From contig CAMBEI010000012.1 in the NCBI GenBank assembly GCA_945865645.1, positions 1-56,815 on the forward strand: a DNA stretch of 56,815 nt, given 5' to 3'. This DNA comes from Chitinophaga pinensis (lineage in GTDB: Bacteria > Bacteroidota > Bacteroidia > Chitinophagales > Chitinophagaceae). The position numbers were made by a program, and so were the translations under genes. Positions 44,585 through 53,339 of this stretch are shown one piece after another; position 1 is the stretch's first letter; the number at the start of each line of letters is the position of its first letter. The notes beneath the pieces were generated by a model. That model was given only the letters and a program-made list of their open reading frames with translations, was not told the DNA's origin and made no database searches.

Positions 44585-44713
44585 ATCTGATTATATTTTT
44601 ATTTTTGCACCTTTAATGATAAATGATTACCAATATAGGATTTGTTATTGTTTTTTAATCAAGTAGATTGCAATTAATGGCAAAAGTAACACTTCTTTGT
44701 CATTTGAATTATT

Positions 44714-45445
44714 ATGATAACGGCCGATTTTTTTAGTATTTTAGACTCAGTGGATAGCACCAATAACTATGCCATGGGCAGGATTCATGCAGGTTTGGCA
44801 AAACATGGAATGCTTTGGTTTACAAAACAACAAACAGCAGGTAAAGGGCAAAGAGGAAAGGCTTGGAACGCTGAAAAAGAGAAAAATATTACGATTAGCC
44901 TTGTTTTAGAGCCTTACATGTTAGCTATTGATAGTCAATTTCATTTAAGCGCAGCTGTGTCACTTACAATTTTTGAATTTTTTGCGGTCTTGGCTGGGGA
45001 TGAGACCAAAATTAAATGGCCAAACGATTTGTTTTGGCGTGACAGAAAGGCAGGTGGCGTTTTAATTGAAAATATATTTCAAGGTGCAGTATGGAAATGG
45101 GCTGTAATTGGTATAGGGATAAATATAAATCAAACCAAGTTTGATAAATTTTTAATACCTGCAGTATCACTTAAGGAAATAACAGGAAAAAATTATGACA
45201 CTATTGAGCTAGCTAAAATTCTTCATGCGCTGCTGATAAAAAATCTATCTAATCCACAAAGTTTTGAAACTACCATAAGTCAGTATCAAATGCACCTGTA
45301 TAAGCGTAATGAAAAGGTAATACTTAAAAAAAATGGTATAAAATTTGAAACCATGATTAAAGCAGTTAATGCAAAAGGCCAATTAATTACGGTTAACGAA
45401 ACAGAACGACAGTTTGACTTTGGAGAAGTGGAGTGGGTTATATAG
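44714..45445 (+). CDS. birA: Biotin-[acetyl-CoA-carboxylase] ligase, monofunctional
   Basis: 243 residues. The biotinyl-AMP site GKGQRGKAWNAEKEKNIT and KWPNDLFWRDRKAGGVLIEN are intact. It lacks the N-terminal DNA-binding domain, so it attaches biotin but does not repress bio genes. A perfect -7 box TATTTTTG lies at 44600-44607, 106 bp upstream; the gap between holds no gene. Confidence 0.94.
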   Translation: MITADFFSILDSVDSTNNYAMGRIHAGLAKHGMLWFTKQQTAGKGQRGKAWNAEKEKNITISLVLEPYMLAIDSQFHLSAAVSLTIFEFFAVLAGDETKIKWPNDLFWRDRKAGGVLIENIFQGAVWKWAVIGIGININQTKFDKFLIPAVSLKEITGKNYDTIELAKILHALLIKNLSNPQSFETTISQYQMHLYKRNEKVILKKNGIKFETMIKAVNAKGQLITVNETERQFDFGEVEWVI

Positions 45446-45453
45446 GTTTATGT

Positions 45454-45909
45454 TTAGGCGTTTAAAATTTCTTCGGTATGTGCCTTGCTTTTTGGGCTGA
45501 AGAAAATTTTGTAAATAATTCCTTTTTCATTAATTAAAAAAGTGGTTCGATTTAGCCCCATATAAGTTTTTCCATAAAGTTTTTTTTCTCCCCAAACACC
45601 ATATCGGTTAATTATTTTATGATCTGTATCTGCTATTAAAGTAAAAGGTAGTGCATATTTGGCTTGAAATTTTTTATGCTTTTTTTCTTCATCCGAACTA
45701 ATGCCTAAAATAATAAAATCATTCTTTTTTAATAAGTCAAAATTGTCCCGAAGATTACAAGCCTGTATGGTACAAGTAGGGGTATCATCTTTAGGATAAA
45801 AATAAAGAATAATTTTTTTTCCTATAAAATCAGTTAACGAAATTAATTTACCGTTTTGATCTTTGCCTGTAAATAAAGGAGCTTTTATGCCCTCGATTAA
45901 ATTTGTCAT
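45454..45909 (-). CDS. bcp: Thioredoxin-dependent peroxiredoxin Bcp/PrxQ
   Basis: 151 residues. YFYPKDDTPTCTIQACNLRD contains the peroxidatic cysteine and a second cysteine five residues on, the PrxQ pattern. It reduces hydrogen peroxide and organic hydroperoxides using thioredoxin. The common TPGCT loop here is TPTCT, a tolerated change. It is convergent with birA. Confidence 0.93.
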   Translation of the reverse strand: MTNLIEGIKAPLFTGKDQNGKLISLTDFIGKKIILYFYPKDDTPTCTIQACNLRDNFDLLKKNDFIILGISSDEEKKHKKFQAKYALPFTLIADTDHKIINRYGVWGEKKLYGKTYMGLNRTTFLINEKGIIYKIFFSPKSKAHTEEILNA

Positions 45910-45937
45910 TCTTTTTAAATTAGCTTTTTAAAAAATA

Positions 45938-47659
45938 TCAGCGACTAAATCTGTAAATCTGCTCTGTTACATTTTTAACCAAATCTTCTACAATAATTTT
46001 TAATTCGTGTTCACCTGATGTGCATTTTTCATCAAACTCGTAAATAAATTTACTGCCTTTATCATTGCTAAAACGAAGCCAGTTACCATCCAGAGTTGCA
46101 GTAAAGTTTTTTATTTCTTCCATGTTATCTTTTATAACAAATAGGATACTACTTTGTTTGCTGCAATCCATACCTTCTTTAAAATTGATGGCAGTAATGG
46201 TTGGCGCTATTGTGTCAATCATTAATTGAAAGCTACCAAACCCATTAAAGCTTGCTCTGAACCAGCCAGTCTCTTTTCCATTAGTAATAGGTTCTGCTTT
46301 TGCATAATTATTATTTCCATTTGCAAATCGCCGCATAATTATTTTATCCAAAAAGGTAGTTTTTGCTTTAATAGTAATTGGAAAATAAGATTGTAAAGGA
46401 ACGCCTGTATTATGTAATTGATAAACAGGGAAACTTGAGGTTGCATTTAATTCTTTATACTGAAAATGGATAGTGTCGTATAAGCAGTTTTGGGGCAAAT
46501 AAAATTCAATATTACTTTTTTCAAAAATGTTTAAAAATCCAGGATAAAAAACTTGCTGTGTAAAATTTTTTGCTTTTATTTTTACAAAACTTTTATTTTT
46601 TTTGATATTAAATTGTACGATTGATGCATTGCCAAAAGCATCTTTTACCACTAATTTAATTGCATGCGTAAGTCCATCATCAATAGAGATAACCCCATCG
46701 CTATTAGTTGCTTTATAAATAGTACTATTATTGCCTGGTAATTTTGAAACATGTTGTATAAATACACCTCCGTTATTTCTATATTTATAATCAATATGCG
46801 CATTCAGATAGCGGCTTTCATCGTAATTAATGCTATCTATTTGAAAACCAACAATAGGATTTTCGTTTTCGTATAATACAGTTTCATAAATACCATTATG
46901 ATTGTGCGATTCTGAGTCTTTATCGGATGCATAAATACCAAAACTTACCTTATTGGTGTTTACCAAAATTACTGATGGGCTAGCTACATATATACCATTA
47001 ATATTTTTTAGTGAAAAAATTTCTGGAATTTGTTCATATGTACTTATAAGCTTGTTGTATATGGCTAATTTTAACACAACTGGCGCAATACTATCTGGCG
47101 CAAGAAAATTAAATAATGATGGGTTTAAAACTTTATCAGTTTTAGTGTCTCTTATTTCAAAATGCAGATGTGGCCCTTGCGACCCTCCAGTATTACCACT
47201 GTAAGCAATAAACATTCCTTTTTTTACTGGAAATAAATCGGGTGGAATATTTAAATAAATTGCCCAGCTTTTAAATAAATATTGCTGTTTTTTTATGTAA
47301 TTTTCTAGCGCAGGATAAAAATTATTTAAGTGAGCATACAAGGTTGTTAAACCATTAGGGTGATTAATATAAATAGCTCTCCCAAATCCCCAAGGTTCAA
47401 TTTTTACCTTTGCTATATAACCATTTGCCGCTGCTAAAATATTTCTATTTTCTGTACTACCTGTTCTACAATCCAATCCCATATGAAAATGATTTAACCT
47501 CGGCTCGCCAAAATTCGCAGCTATTGATTTATCTTCATCAACTGGATAGGAAAAATAGTCTTGTGGATAATGCTTTACTTCAAAAAATTGTCCTCTAGCG
47601 TTAATCGAAGGTAATATCAGTAGTATTAAAATAACAAACTTTTGTATACGTCTAATCAT
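45938..47659 (-). CDS. Secreted M23 metallopeptidase with long C-terminal region
   Basis: 573 residues. Signal peptide (VILILLILPSINARG), then the M23 domain within the first 180 residues: NHFHMGLDCRTGSTENR (zinc His and Asp), LYAHLNNF and SQGPHLHFEIRD. The remaining 390 residues are beta-rich and lack a recognisable domain. It is likely a periplasmic peptidoglycan hydrolase or an M23 without a clear second activity. It lies 28 bp upstream of bcp in the same direction and is divergent from the MORN pseudogene. Confidence 0.87.
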   Translation of the reverse strand: MIRRIQKFVILILLILPSINARGQFFEVKHYPQDYFSYPVDEDKSIAANFGEPRLNHFHMGLDCRTGSTENRNILAAANGYIAKVKIEPWGFGRAIYINHPNGLTTLYAHLNNFYPALENYIKKQQYLFKSWAIYLNIPPDLFPVKKGMFIAYSGNTGGSQGPHLHFEIRDTKTDKVLNPSLFNFLAPDSIAPVVLKLAIYNKLISTYEQIPEIFSLKNINGIYVASPSVILVNTNKVSFGIYASDKDSESHNHNGIYETVLYENENPIVGFQIDSINYDESRYLNAHIDYKYRNNGGVFIQHVSKLPGNNSTIYKATNSDGVISIDDGLTHAIKLVVKDAFGNASIVQFNIKKNKSFVKIKAKNFTQQVFYPGFLNIFEKSNIEFYLPQNCLYDTIHFQYKELNATSSFPVYQLHNTGVPLQSYFPITIKAKTTFLDKIIMRRFANGNNNYAKAEPITNGKETGWFRASFNGFGSFQLMIDTIAPTITAINFKEGMDCSKQSSILFVIKDNMEEIKNFTATLDGNWLRFSNDKGSKFIYEFDEKCTSGEHELKIIVEDLVKNVTEQIYRFSR

Positions 47660-47745
47660 TATTTTTATGAGGTAATTTTGTTCTTATTATTAAAATTACA
47701 TCTATTCCATCAATTCCTTTTTATACTTTTATACTATTACCTTTT

Positions 47746-48077
47746 CTGAAACAGATATTTTTAATTATTTTATTTGCTATAATTCTTAATAGCGGGGTTG
47801 TTCAAAATACGGATTGTAAAGTATTGTTAGATTCTATGGTAGGAACTTATACAGGCGAATTTAAAATGGGCTACCCGAAGGCAAGGGTAAATATACCTGA
47901 AGTGCTGGAAGCTATTATTATGGAAGTTGGAAAAAAGCACTAACTAATAAAGCATTAACTAACTTTTGGGGCATTGTATTACCGTTTAAGTTCACATTTA
48001 ATTTTGGAAACTCCTTTGTAGAGATCGAGTTTTTTGAAAAAGAAGCTTGGAATGTTATTGTATCGATTAATAAATAG
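47746..48077 (+). pseudogene. MORN-repeat secreted protein, broken by start loss, frameshift and nonsense
   Basis: From a CTG at 47746 the frame reads KQIFLIILFAIILNSG (signal peptide) then DSMVGTYTGEFKMGYP, a MORN repeat. After a one-base deletion near 47878-47880 the next frame reads GKGKYT, a TGA (47898-47900) where tryptophan is expected, SAGSYYYGSWKKALTNK, and a beta-strand tail to a TAG at 48075-48077. The two halves combine into the MORN consensus YtGefknGlpGkGkytw. Three independent lesions make it non-functional. Confidence 0.78.
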
Positions 48078-48173
48078 TAATCATATTTTAGTTTAAATGC
48101 AAGGCGAATAGGCGCTAGATTTTATGATAAAGAGTAGCAAAATGTAGGAATCGTATTTTGTGATCCGGCTTTT

Positions 48174-48926
48174 TTATTGCATCCTGAAAGTTAATGCCGC
48201 AAAATCCTCCACGCTCAAAGCCTCAGCTCGTTTTAAAAATATCTCATCCTGTAAAACCTCTGCAGGAAATAAACTTTTAACAGCATTACGCATGGTCTTT
48301 CTGCGCTGGTTAAAGGCGGTTTTTACCAATACCCAAAATGCCCTTTCGCTTTTGTAATCCAGTGTCATTGTTTTTCGCTTCATGCGTATTACGCCGCTCT
48401 GTACTTTAGGTGGCGGATCAAAACATGAATTACTTACATCAAACAAATATTCAATTTCGTAGTATGCTTGCATCAACACACTTAACACTCCATATACTTT
48501 GCTACCTTCTTTTGAGGCTGCGCGTTGCGCTACTTCTTTTTGAAACATACCTATAATGCAGGATACATCATCTTTCCAATCTAAAACTTTAAATAAAATT
48601 TGTGTAGAAATATTATAAGGGAAGTTGCCAATAACCGTAAAAGGCTCATCAAAAGGTTTTTCTATATCCAAAAAACTCTGATGAATTATTTTATCAGCAA
48701 GTACAGGATATTTTTTTGAAAGATAGACTACTTTTTCTTCATCAATTTCCACTGCCTTAAAATTAATATTGGCAAAGCCCATCAGGTATTTGGTTAGTGC
48801 TCCCGAACCAGGTCCAACTTCTAGCAAGTTATTAAATGCCCCTTCTTTTAAAACACCAATTATTTTTTGAATAACAAGTTCATCTTTTAAGAAATGCTGG
48901 GCCAGTGATTTTTTATGTGTGAACAT
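48174..48926 (-). CDS. rsmA: 16S rRNA dimethyladenosine transferase (KsgA)
   Basis: 250 residues. HFLKDELVIQKIIGVL, the SAM motif LEVGPGSGALTKYL, IIHQSFLDIEKPF and the catalytic GNFPYNIS are present. It dimethylates two adjacent adenines in helix 45 of 16S rRNA. Its -7 box (48932-48939) ends 5 nt before the ATG, so the mRNA may have almost no leader. Confidence 0.96.
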   Translation of the reverse strand: MFTHKKSLAQHFLKDELVIQKIIGVLKEGAFNNLLEVGPGSGALTKYLMGFANINFKAVEIDEEKVVYLSKKYPVLADKIIHQSFLDIEKPFDEPFTVIGNFPYNISTQILFKVLDWKDDVSCIIGMFQKEVAQRAASKEGSKVYGVLSVLMQAYYEIEYLFDVSNSCFDPPPKVQSGVIRMKRKTMTLDYKSERAFWVLVKTAFNQRRKTMRNAVKSLFPAEVLQDEIFLKRAEALSVEDFAALTFRMQ

Positions 48927-48931
48927 AGCTG

Positions 48932-48939
48932 CAAATGTA
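48932..48939 (-). promoter_or_regulatory. -7 box TACATTTG abutting the rsmA start codon
   Basis: Perfect TAnnTTTG on the minus strand; its last base is 5 nt from the ATG at 48926. Because transcription starts 4-6 nt beyond this box in Bacteroidota, the mRNA would begin at or next to the AUG. Confidence 0.55.
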
Positions 48940-49229
48940 GCTTAAAATAGGCCTCTAACTTAACGAAAACAGATAACCTAAATAAGGGGAGCACTATTAC
49001 TGTAGATTAATTAGCTTTTTTGCTATGGTTACTGTATTAATGATTATTTTAAATACGTAAAAGCTTTACCATAATCAAGGAAAAAGTTTAAGGCAAATAA
49101 AAAAATACAACCAATTCTAATAAATGTATAACCTATAGTAATATTATATACGAATGTAATTCCTATATACAAAAACTGGTTTTATAACTATGTATTTTGT
49201 ATTTTTATGTATTATTAATTATTAAGAAA
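48940..49229. other. Gap between divergent rsmA and pdxA
   Basis: About 290 bp, AT-rich. On the minus strand 49044-49172 encodes a hydrophobic stretch ending CIFLFALNFFLDYGKAFTYL, from a possible TTG start; it lacks an ATG and an upstream stop is near, so it may be a remnant or chance. No terminator or other gene is seen. Confidence 0.4.
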
Positions 49230-50330
49230 ATGAATACGGGGACTGACAAAAAGCCAATCATCGGGTTAACATGCGGTGATATTAATGGTATTGGCATAGA
49301 AATTATTATTAAAATACTTGCAGACAATCGCATACTGGATATTTGTACTCCCGTAGTTTTTGGAAATAATAAAGTACTTAATTTTTACAGAAAGGGCTTA
49401 ACTGAAATAAATATCACTTTTACAAGTGCTAAAGAATTGAACCAAATAAATCACAAGCAGATTAATCTCTTTAACTGCTGGGATGAGGAAGTAAGTGTAA
49501 ACCCCGGTATATTAAATGAAACGGGCGGTAAATATGCCCTTAAAAGTTTAACAATTGCTGCCAAGGCTTTAAAAGATAATTTTATCGATGGTTTGGTTAC
49601 AGCACCTATTCATAAAAGTAATACCCAATCTGATCAGTTTAATTACACAGGACATACCCCTTATCTAAAAAATTTATATGGTGCTGCAGATGTGGCCATG
49701 TTTATGATTGCTGAGAATATGCGAGTGGCTCTTTTAACAGAACATTTGCCGGTGCAGGACGTTGCCACACATATTACCAAAGAAGGTATTATTAGTAAGC
49801 TGCAGATTATTAATAATTCTTTAAAAAGAGATTTTAATATTAATAAACCAAGAATTGCCGTGCTAGGCTTAAACCCGCATGCGGGCGATGAAGGTCTTAT
49901 TGGAAAAGAAGAAATAGACATTATTAAACCGGCTATTAAAGAATCCAAACAACGTGATATTTTTTGCTTTGGCCCTTACCCAGCTGATGCTTTTTTTGCT
50001 CGCGGACAATATGAAAAATTTGATGCAGTACTAGCCATGTACCACGACCAGGGACTAATTCCTTTTAAATCATTAGCCATCGGCGAAGGGGTTAATTATA
50101 CTGCAGGGCTGCCTGGCGTAAGAACCTCTCCCGATCATGGTGTAGCTTTTGATATTGCTGGCTCAGGCAAGGCAGATGAATCTTCTTTAAGGGAAGCTAT
50201 TTTCAAATGCGTTGATATTATTATTGGCAGGCATGAGTATGACGTGCAGCACAAAAATCCGCTCAATAAAATGAGTTTAGTGGTAAATACTAATATGGTT
50301 GATGAAAGGATTAGTGATATACCTGAATAA
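49230..50330 (+). CDS. pdxA: 4-hydroxythreonine-4-phosphate dehydrogenase
   Basis: 366 residues from the ATG at 49230 (MNTGTDKKPIIGLTCGDING); the frame also opens at a TTG at 49197. Metal ligands and active site are visible in TEHLPVQDVATHI, GLNPHAGDEGLIG, AMYHDQGLIPFK and GLPGVRTSPDHGVAFDIAG. It performs a step of pyridoxal 5'-phosphate synthesis. The 3' end is convergent with a winged-helix regulator. Confidence 0.95.
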   Translation: MNTGTDKKPIIGLTCGDINGIGIEIIIKILADNRILDICTPVVFGNNKVLNFYRKGLTEINITFTSAKELNQINHKQINLFNCWDEEVSVNPGILNETGGKYALKSLTIAAKALKDNFIDGLVTAPIHKSNTQSDQFNYTGHTPYLKNLYGAADVAMFMIAENMRVALLTEHLPVQDVATHITKEGIISKLQIINNSLKRDFNINKPRIAVLGLNPHAGDEGLIGKEEIDIIKPAIKESKQRDIFCFGPYPADAFFARGQYEKFDAVLAMYHDQGLIPFKSLAIGEGVNYTAGLPGVRTSPDHGVAFDIAGSGKADESSLREAIFKCVDIIIGRHEYDVQHKNPLNKMSLVVNTNMVDERISDIPE

Positions 50331-50345
50331 GCAGCTAATAAAATT

Positions 50346-50648
50346 TTATACAATTTCAGCTGGATTCAAATAACGCTGTAAGACCATTGCATAATTTTCA
50401 AAAGCTTCAAAACCTTTTTTGGTGATGCGGCAAACGGTTTTAGGGTAATTATTGCTAAACTGCTTGGTTACTTCAATATATTCTGCGTCTTTTAGCTTAT
50501 TAATCTGTATACTTAAGTTCCCTGCCGTTGAATTTGTCTTCTCTTTTAGAAAAGTAAAATCAGCCTCAGATACTCTTATTAATATACTTACAACGGCAAG
50601 TCTCAGTTGGGCATGCAATATAGGATCTAGGGGTGAAAAGTTGATCAT
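50346..50648 (-). CDS. Winged-helix DNA-binding protein
   Basis: 100 residues. LRLAVVSILIRVSEADFTFL, then KEKTNSTAGNLSIQINKLKD is a helix-turn-helix, and YPKTVCRITKKGFEAFENYA a wing and dimer helix. It resembles small MarR/PadR-type transcriptional regulators without a ligand domain. Targets are unknown; the AT-rich gap beyond its start holds a palindrome that could be its operator. Confidence 0.8.
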   Translation of the reverse strand: MINFSPLDPILHAQLRLAVVSILIRVSEADFTFLKEKTNSTAGNLSIQINKLKDAEYIEVTKQFSNNYPKTVCRITKKGFEAFENYAMVLQRYLNPAEIV

Positions 50649-50990
50649 TTACTTATATGTTTAAAAAATAGCAATTAAGTATAAATGCAGTATCCAATAA
50701 TAGTTTTTACTCAATTTAAAAGGCCTGTCTAAGCTGTAAATTAAAATTATATACAGTACTAAAATAAATAATATTAATTATTTATAATATATATTTAATA
50801 AAAACAAACGTAAACTAATTTATATTATAAACTATAATTTTTTGTAATTTTTTTTATTTTACCTATTAATACTGACTATAAATATAGCCAGTATTAAGTT
50901 ATATTTTATTGATTACCAGTAATATATATAGCATTTACTTAAATAAACCAAAGAGGGCTTCTGGTATATTAACTTATCAACATTTCGCAA
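50649..50990. other. Very AT-rich gap upstream of the winged-helix gene
   Basis: About 340 bp with almost no G or C between 50700 and 50940. No ORF of note on either strand. It contains the palindrome at 50866-50897 and one near-consensus DnaA box TTATCAACA (50974-50982). The rest of the gap to radA holds a possible small RNA. Confidence 0.5.
50866..50897. repeat. 32-bp near-perfect palindrome
   Basis: TTAATACTG-A-CTATA and TATAG-C-CAGTATTAA pair around a central AA with one mismatch (14 of 15 base pairs). It lies 218 bp from the winged-helix start and could be a cruciform, an operator or a transcript stem. No T-run follows it. Confidence 0.6.
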
Positions 50991-50997
50991 AATTTAT

Positions 50998-51090
50998 TTT
51001 TTTATGTGGGCCGAAATTGTAATTTAGCCTCAGAATTTAATGGGTTAGTAAGTACAAAGGGTCAACAGAAATGTTGACCCTTTTACTTTT
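50998..51090 (+). ncRNA. Candidate small RNA upstream of radA
   Basis: A strong intrinsic terminator at 51056-51090 has no gene before it on its strand. The preceding 60 bases can fold (GGC/GCC closing AAAT-TGTA-ATTT) and a putative promoter box near AACATTTCGCA (50979-50989) lies upstream. No ORF longer than 8 codons is seen. The transcript ends are inferred. The alternative is a radA leader with an attenuator. Confidence 0.4.
51056..51090 (+). terminator. Strong terminator with GAAA tetraloop
   Basis: AAAGGGTCAACA (51056-51067), loop GAAA, TGTTGACCCTTT (51072-51083), then a T-rich tail. The 12-bp stem is perfect and the GNRA loop stabilises it. The tail is on the plus strand only, so it terminates plus-strand transcription. 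Confidence 0.85.
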
Positions 51091-51181
51091 TTTACTTTTA
51101 AAGATTACAAAAGCTACTTTTTAAATCAGTAATATTTTCAGTTTTAATTTTATTTGATTTTTCATTCTTCTTTATCCAATT

Positions 51182-51189
51182 TACATTTA
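51182..51189 (+). promoter_or_regulatory. Near-consensus -7 box TACATTTA abutting radA
   Basis: Seven of eight positions match TAnnTTTG; it ends 4 nt before the ATG at 51194. A TTTG lies at 51153-51156, 25 nt upstream, slightly far for a -33 box. The mRNA may be nearly leaderless. Confidence 0.4.
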
Positions 51190-51193
51190 CGTT

Positions 51194-52567
51194 ATGAGTA
51201 AAACTAAATCCGCTTTTTTTTGTCAGAGTTGTGGTTACGAAAGCGCCAAATGGGTAGGTAAATGTATGAACTGTAATAATTGGAATACGTTTATAGAAGA
51301 AGTAATTATAAAAACAACGGATAAAAAAGGAAAAGATGAATGGCGAGATTACGCTGGAGTGGGAAAACAAAAAACCATTTCGATAAATGATGTTAGTAGC
51401 GCCGAAGAAAAAAGGGTATTTACCAATGATGCAGAATTAAACAGGGTACTTGGTGGAGGTATTGTTTTAGGCAGTATTGTTTTAGTTGCCGGCGAACCAG
51501 GTATTGGCAAGTCAACCCTATTTTTACAAATAGGGTTACAACTTAAAGATATTGTTACCTTATATATAAGTGGTGAGGAAAGTGAACAACAAATAAAAAT
51601 GCGTGCCGATCGCATTGGTAATGGGAGTGATAATTTTTATATCCTCACTGAAACAAATACACAAACTATTTTCCAGGAGATAAAAAAATTAAAACCACAA
51701 CTTGTTATTGTAGATTCTATTCAAACCTTGCAATCGCCTTTTGTTGAAAGTGGTGCAGGTAGTATCAGCCAGATTAGAGAATCGGCAGCAGAACTTCAAC
51801 GCTTTGCTAAAGAAACAAACACGCCTGTTTTTTTAATTGGCCATATTACTAAAGATGGCACCATTGCCGGTCCAAAAATTTTGGAACACATGGTGGATAC
51901 CGTTTTGCAGTTTGAAGGTGACCGACATTATGCTTACCGTATTTTACGAACGCTTAAAAACCGCTTTGGATCTACATCTGAGCTGGGTATATACGAAATG
52001 ATCAGCACAGGTATGCGGGCAGTAAATAACCCATCCGAATTATTAATTACGCAAAAGGAAGAACAATTAAGTGGTATTGCCATTGCTGCCACTATGGAAG
52101 GTATGCGCCCCTTATTAATTGAAGGTCAGGCATTGGTAACACAAAGTGTTTATGGCACACCTCAACGTACAGTGAGTGGTTTTGATTTGCGCCGCTTACA
52201 ATTATTATTAGCCGTGCTGGAAAAAAGAGGAGGCTTTCATTTTGGTGTAAAAGATGTTTTTATAAATATTGCTGGCGGTATAAAGGTAGAAGATCCTTCT
52301 ATTGACCTTGCCATAGTATCTGCTTTATTAAGTAGCTATGATGATGTAGTTATAAATCAACATTATTGTTTTGCCGGCGAAGTAGGTTTAAGTGGAGAGA
52401 TAAGAGCTGTTAATCGCATTGAACAACGTATTGCTGAAGCAGAAAAATTAGGTTTTGAAAAAATTATAGTAAGTAAATACAACTCAAAATCATTAGGAAA
52501 ACAAAAATTTAATATTGAAGTTGTTCCATTAGGAAAAGTTGAAGAATTATATCAATATTTATTTTAA
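51194..52567 (+). CDS. radA: DNA repair protein RadA (Sms)
   Basis: 457 residues. N-terminal C4 zinc finger (CQSCGYESAKWVGKCMNCNN), RecA-like ATPase with GEPGIGKST and LVIVDSIQT, the RadA-specific KNRFGS, and a C-terminal Lon-like domain without the protease serine. It drives branch migration in recombination. It follows the terminator at 51056-51090, and its start is 22 bp before comF begins after the stop. Confidence 0.96.
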   Translation: MSKTKSAFFCQSCGYESAKWVGKCMNCNNWNTFIEEVIIKTTDKKGKDEWRDYAGVGKQKTISINDVSSAEEKRVFTNDAELNRVLGGGIVLGSIVLVAGEPGIGKSTLFLQIGLQLKDIVTLYISGEESEQQIKMRADRIGNGSDNFYILTETNTQTIFQEIKKLKPQLVIVDSIQTLQSPFVESGAGSISQIRESAAELQRFAKETNTPVFLIGHITKDGTIAGPKILEHMVDTVLQFEGDRHYAYRILRTLKNRFGSTSELGIYEMISTGMRAVNNPSELLITQKEEQLSGIAIAATMEGMRPLLIEGQALVTQSVYGTPQRTVSGFDLRRLQLLLAVLEKRGGFHFGVKDVFINIAGGIKVEDPSIDLAIVSALLSSYDDVVINQHYCFAGEVGLSGEIRAVNRIEQRIAEAEKLGFEKIIVSKYNSKSLGKQKFNIEVVPLGKVEELYQYLF

Positions 52568-52589
52568 CTTGTACTGGTAATTATTAACC

Positions 52590-53294
52590 ATGATTGCCCG
52601 ACTAAAAAATATATTTAGCAGTACCCTGCACCTTTTTTATCCGCATCTATGTACCGGTTGCGGCTCTGATTTACTTAAAGAACAAAATTTACTTTGCATC
52701 AAATGCATGCACAATTTACCCCATACAAATTTTGCGGTATTTGCAAATAATCAAATTGAAAAAGATTTTTGGGGAAGGATTCCATTGACTGCTGCTTATA
52801 GTCAGTTTTATTTTTCAAAAGAGTTTTTAATTCAGCATTTAATTCATCAGCTTAAATATAAAGGCGATACAAAAATTGGTTTTTACTTAGGCGAAATGAT
52901 GGGCAAAACTTTGTTAAATAGTAACCGATTTTCAACCATTGACGCCTTAATACCCCTGCCGCTTTTTGCCGATAAAGAACATAAACGGGGTTATAACCAG
53001 GCAACAGTAATATGTAATGGTATATCTGCCGTAATGAATATACCCGTATTAAATAATGCTGTTATTCGCCAGCAGGCAACCCAAACCCAAACGCGTAAAC
53101 ACCGTACCGAACGCTGGGAAAATGTAAAAGACAGCTTTAAAGTGGCAAAAGCTAATGAAATAAGCGGTAAACACTTACTATTAGTTGATGATGTAGTTAC
53201 CACTGGTGCAACTTTAGAAGCCTGTGGCCATGTTATTCTTCAGGTAGCAAATGTTAAGCTAAGTATGGCCACCTTAGCTTATGCCGTTAAATAA
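52590..53294 (+). CDS. comF: ComF-family phosphoribosyltransferase-like protein
   Basis: 234 residues. An N-terminal double zinc ribbon (CTGCGSDLLKEQNLLCIKC) and a PRTase domain with LLLVDDVVTTGATLEACG. ComF proteins are linked to DNA uptake in competence or to nucleotide salvage. The gene follows radA by 22 bp and may share its transcript, which would fit a DNA-processing role. Confidence 0.9.
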   Translation: MIARLKNIFSSTLHLFYPHLCTGCGSDLLKEQNLLCIKCMHNLPHTNFAVFANNQIEKDFWGRIPLTAAYSQFYFSKEFLIQHLIHQLKYKGDTKIGFYLGEMMGKTLLNSNRFSTIDALIPLPLFADKEHKRGYNQATVICNGISAVMNIPVLNNAVIRQQATQTQTRKHRTERWENVKDSFKVAKANEISGKHLLLVDDVVTTGATLEACGHVILQVANVKLSMATLAYAVK

Positions 53295-53327
53295 CTAGCG
53301 TAAAGTATAAATTTAATTAAATATGTA

Positions 53328-53335
53328 TAAATTTG
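53328..53335 (+). promoter_or_regulatory. -7 box TAAATTTG abutting the lipoprotein start
   Basis: Perfect TAnnTTTG ending 4 nt before the ATG at 53340. No TTTG at the expected -33 distance. The predicted mRNA has essentially no leader. Confidence 0.45.
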
Positions 53336-53339
53336 AAAA

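Noticed and set aside
50974..50982. Replication origin (AT-rich gap with DnaA-like box TTATCAACA)
   Set aside because: Only one near-consensus box and no dnaA, gidA or other origin neighbours; AT-richness alone is not enough.
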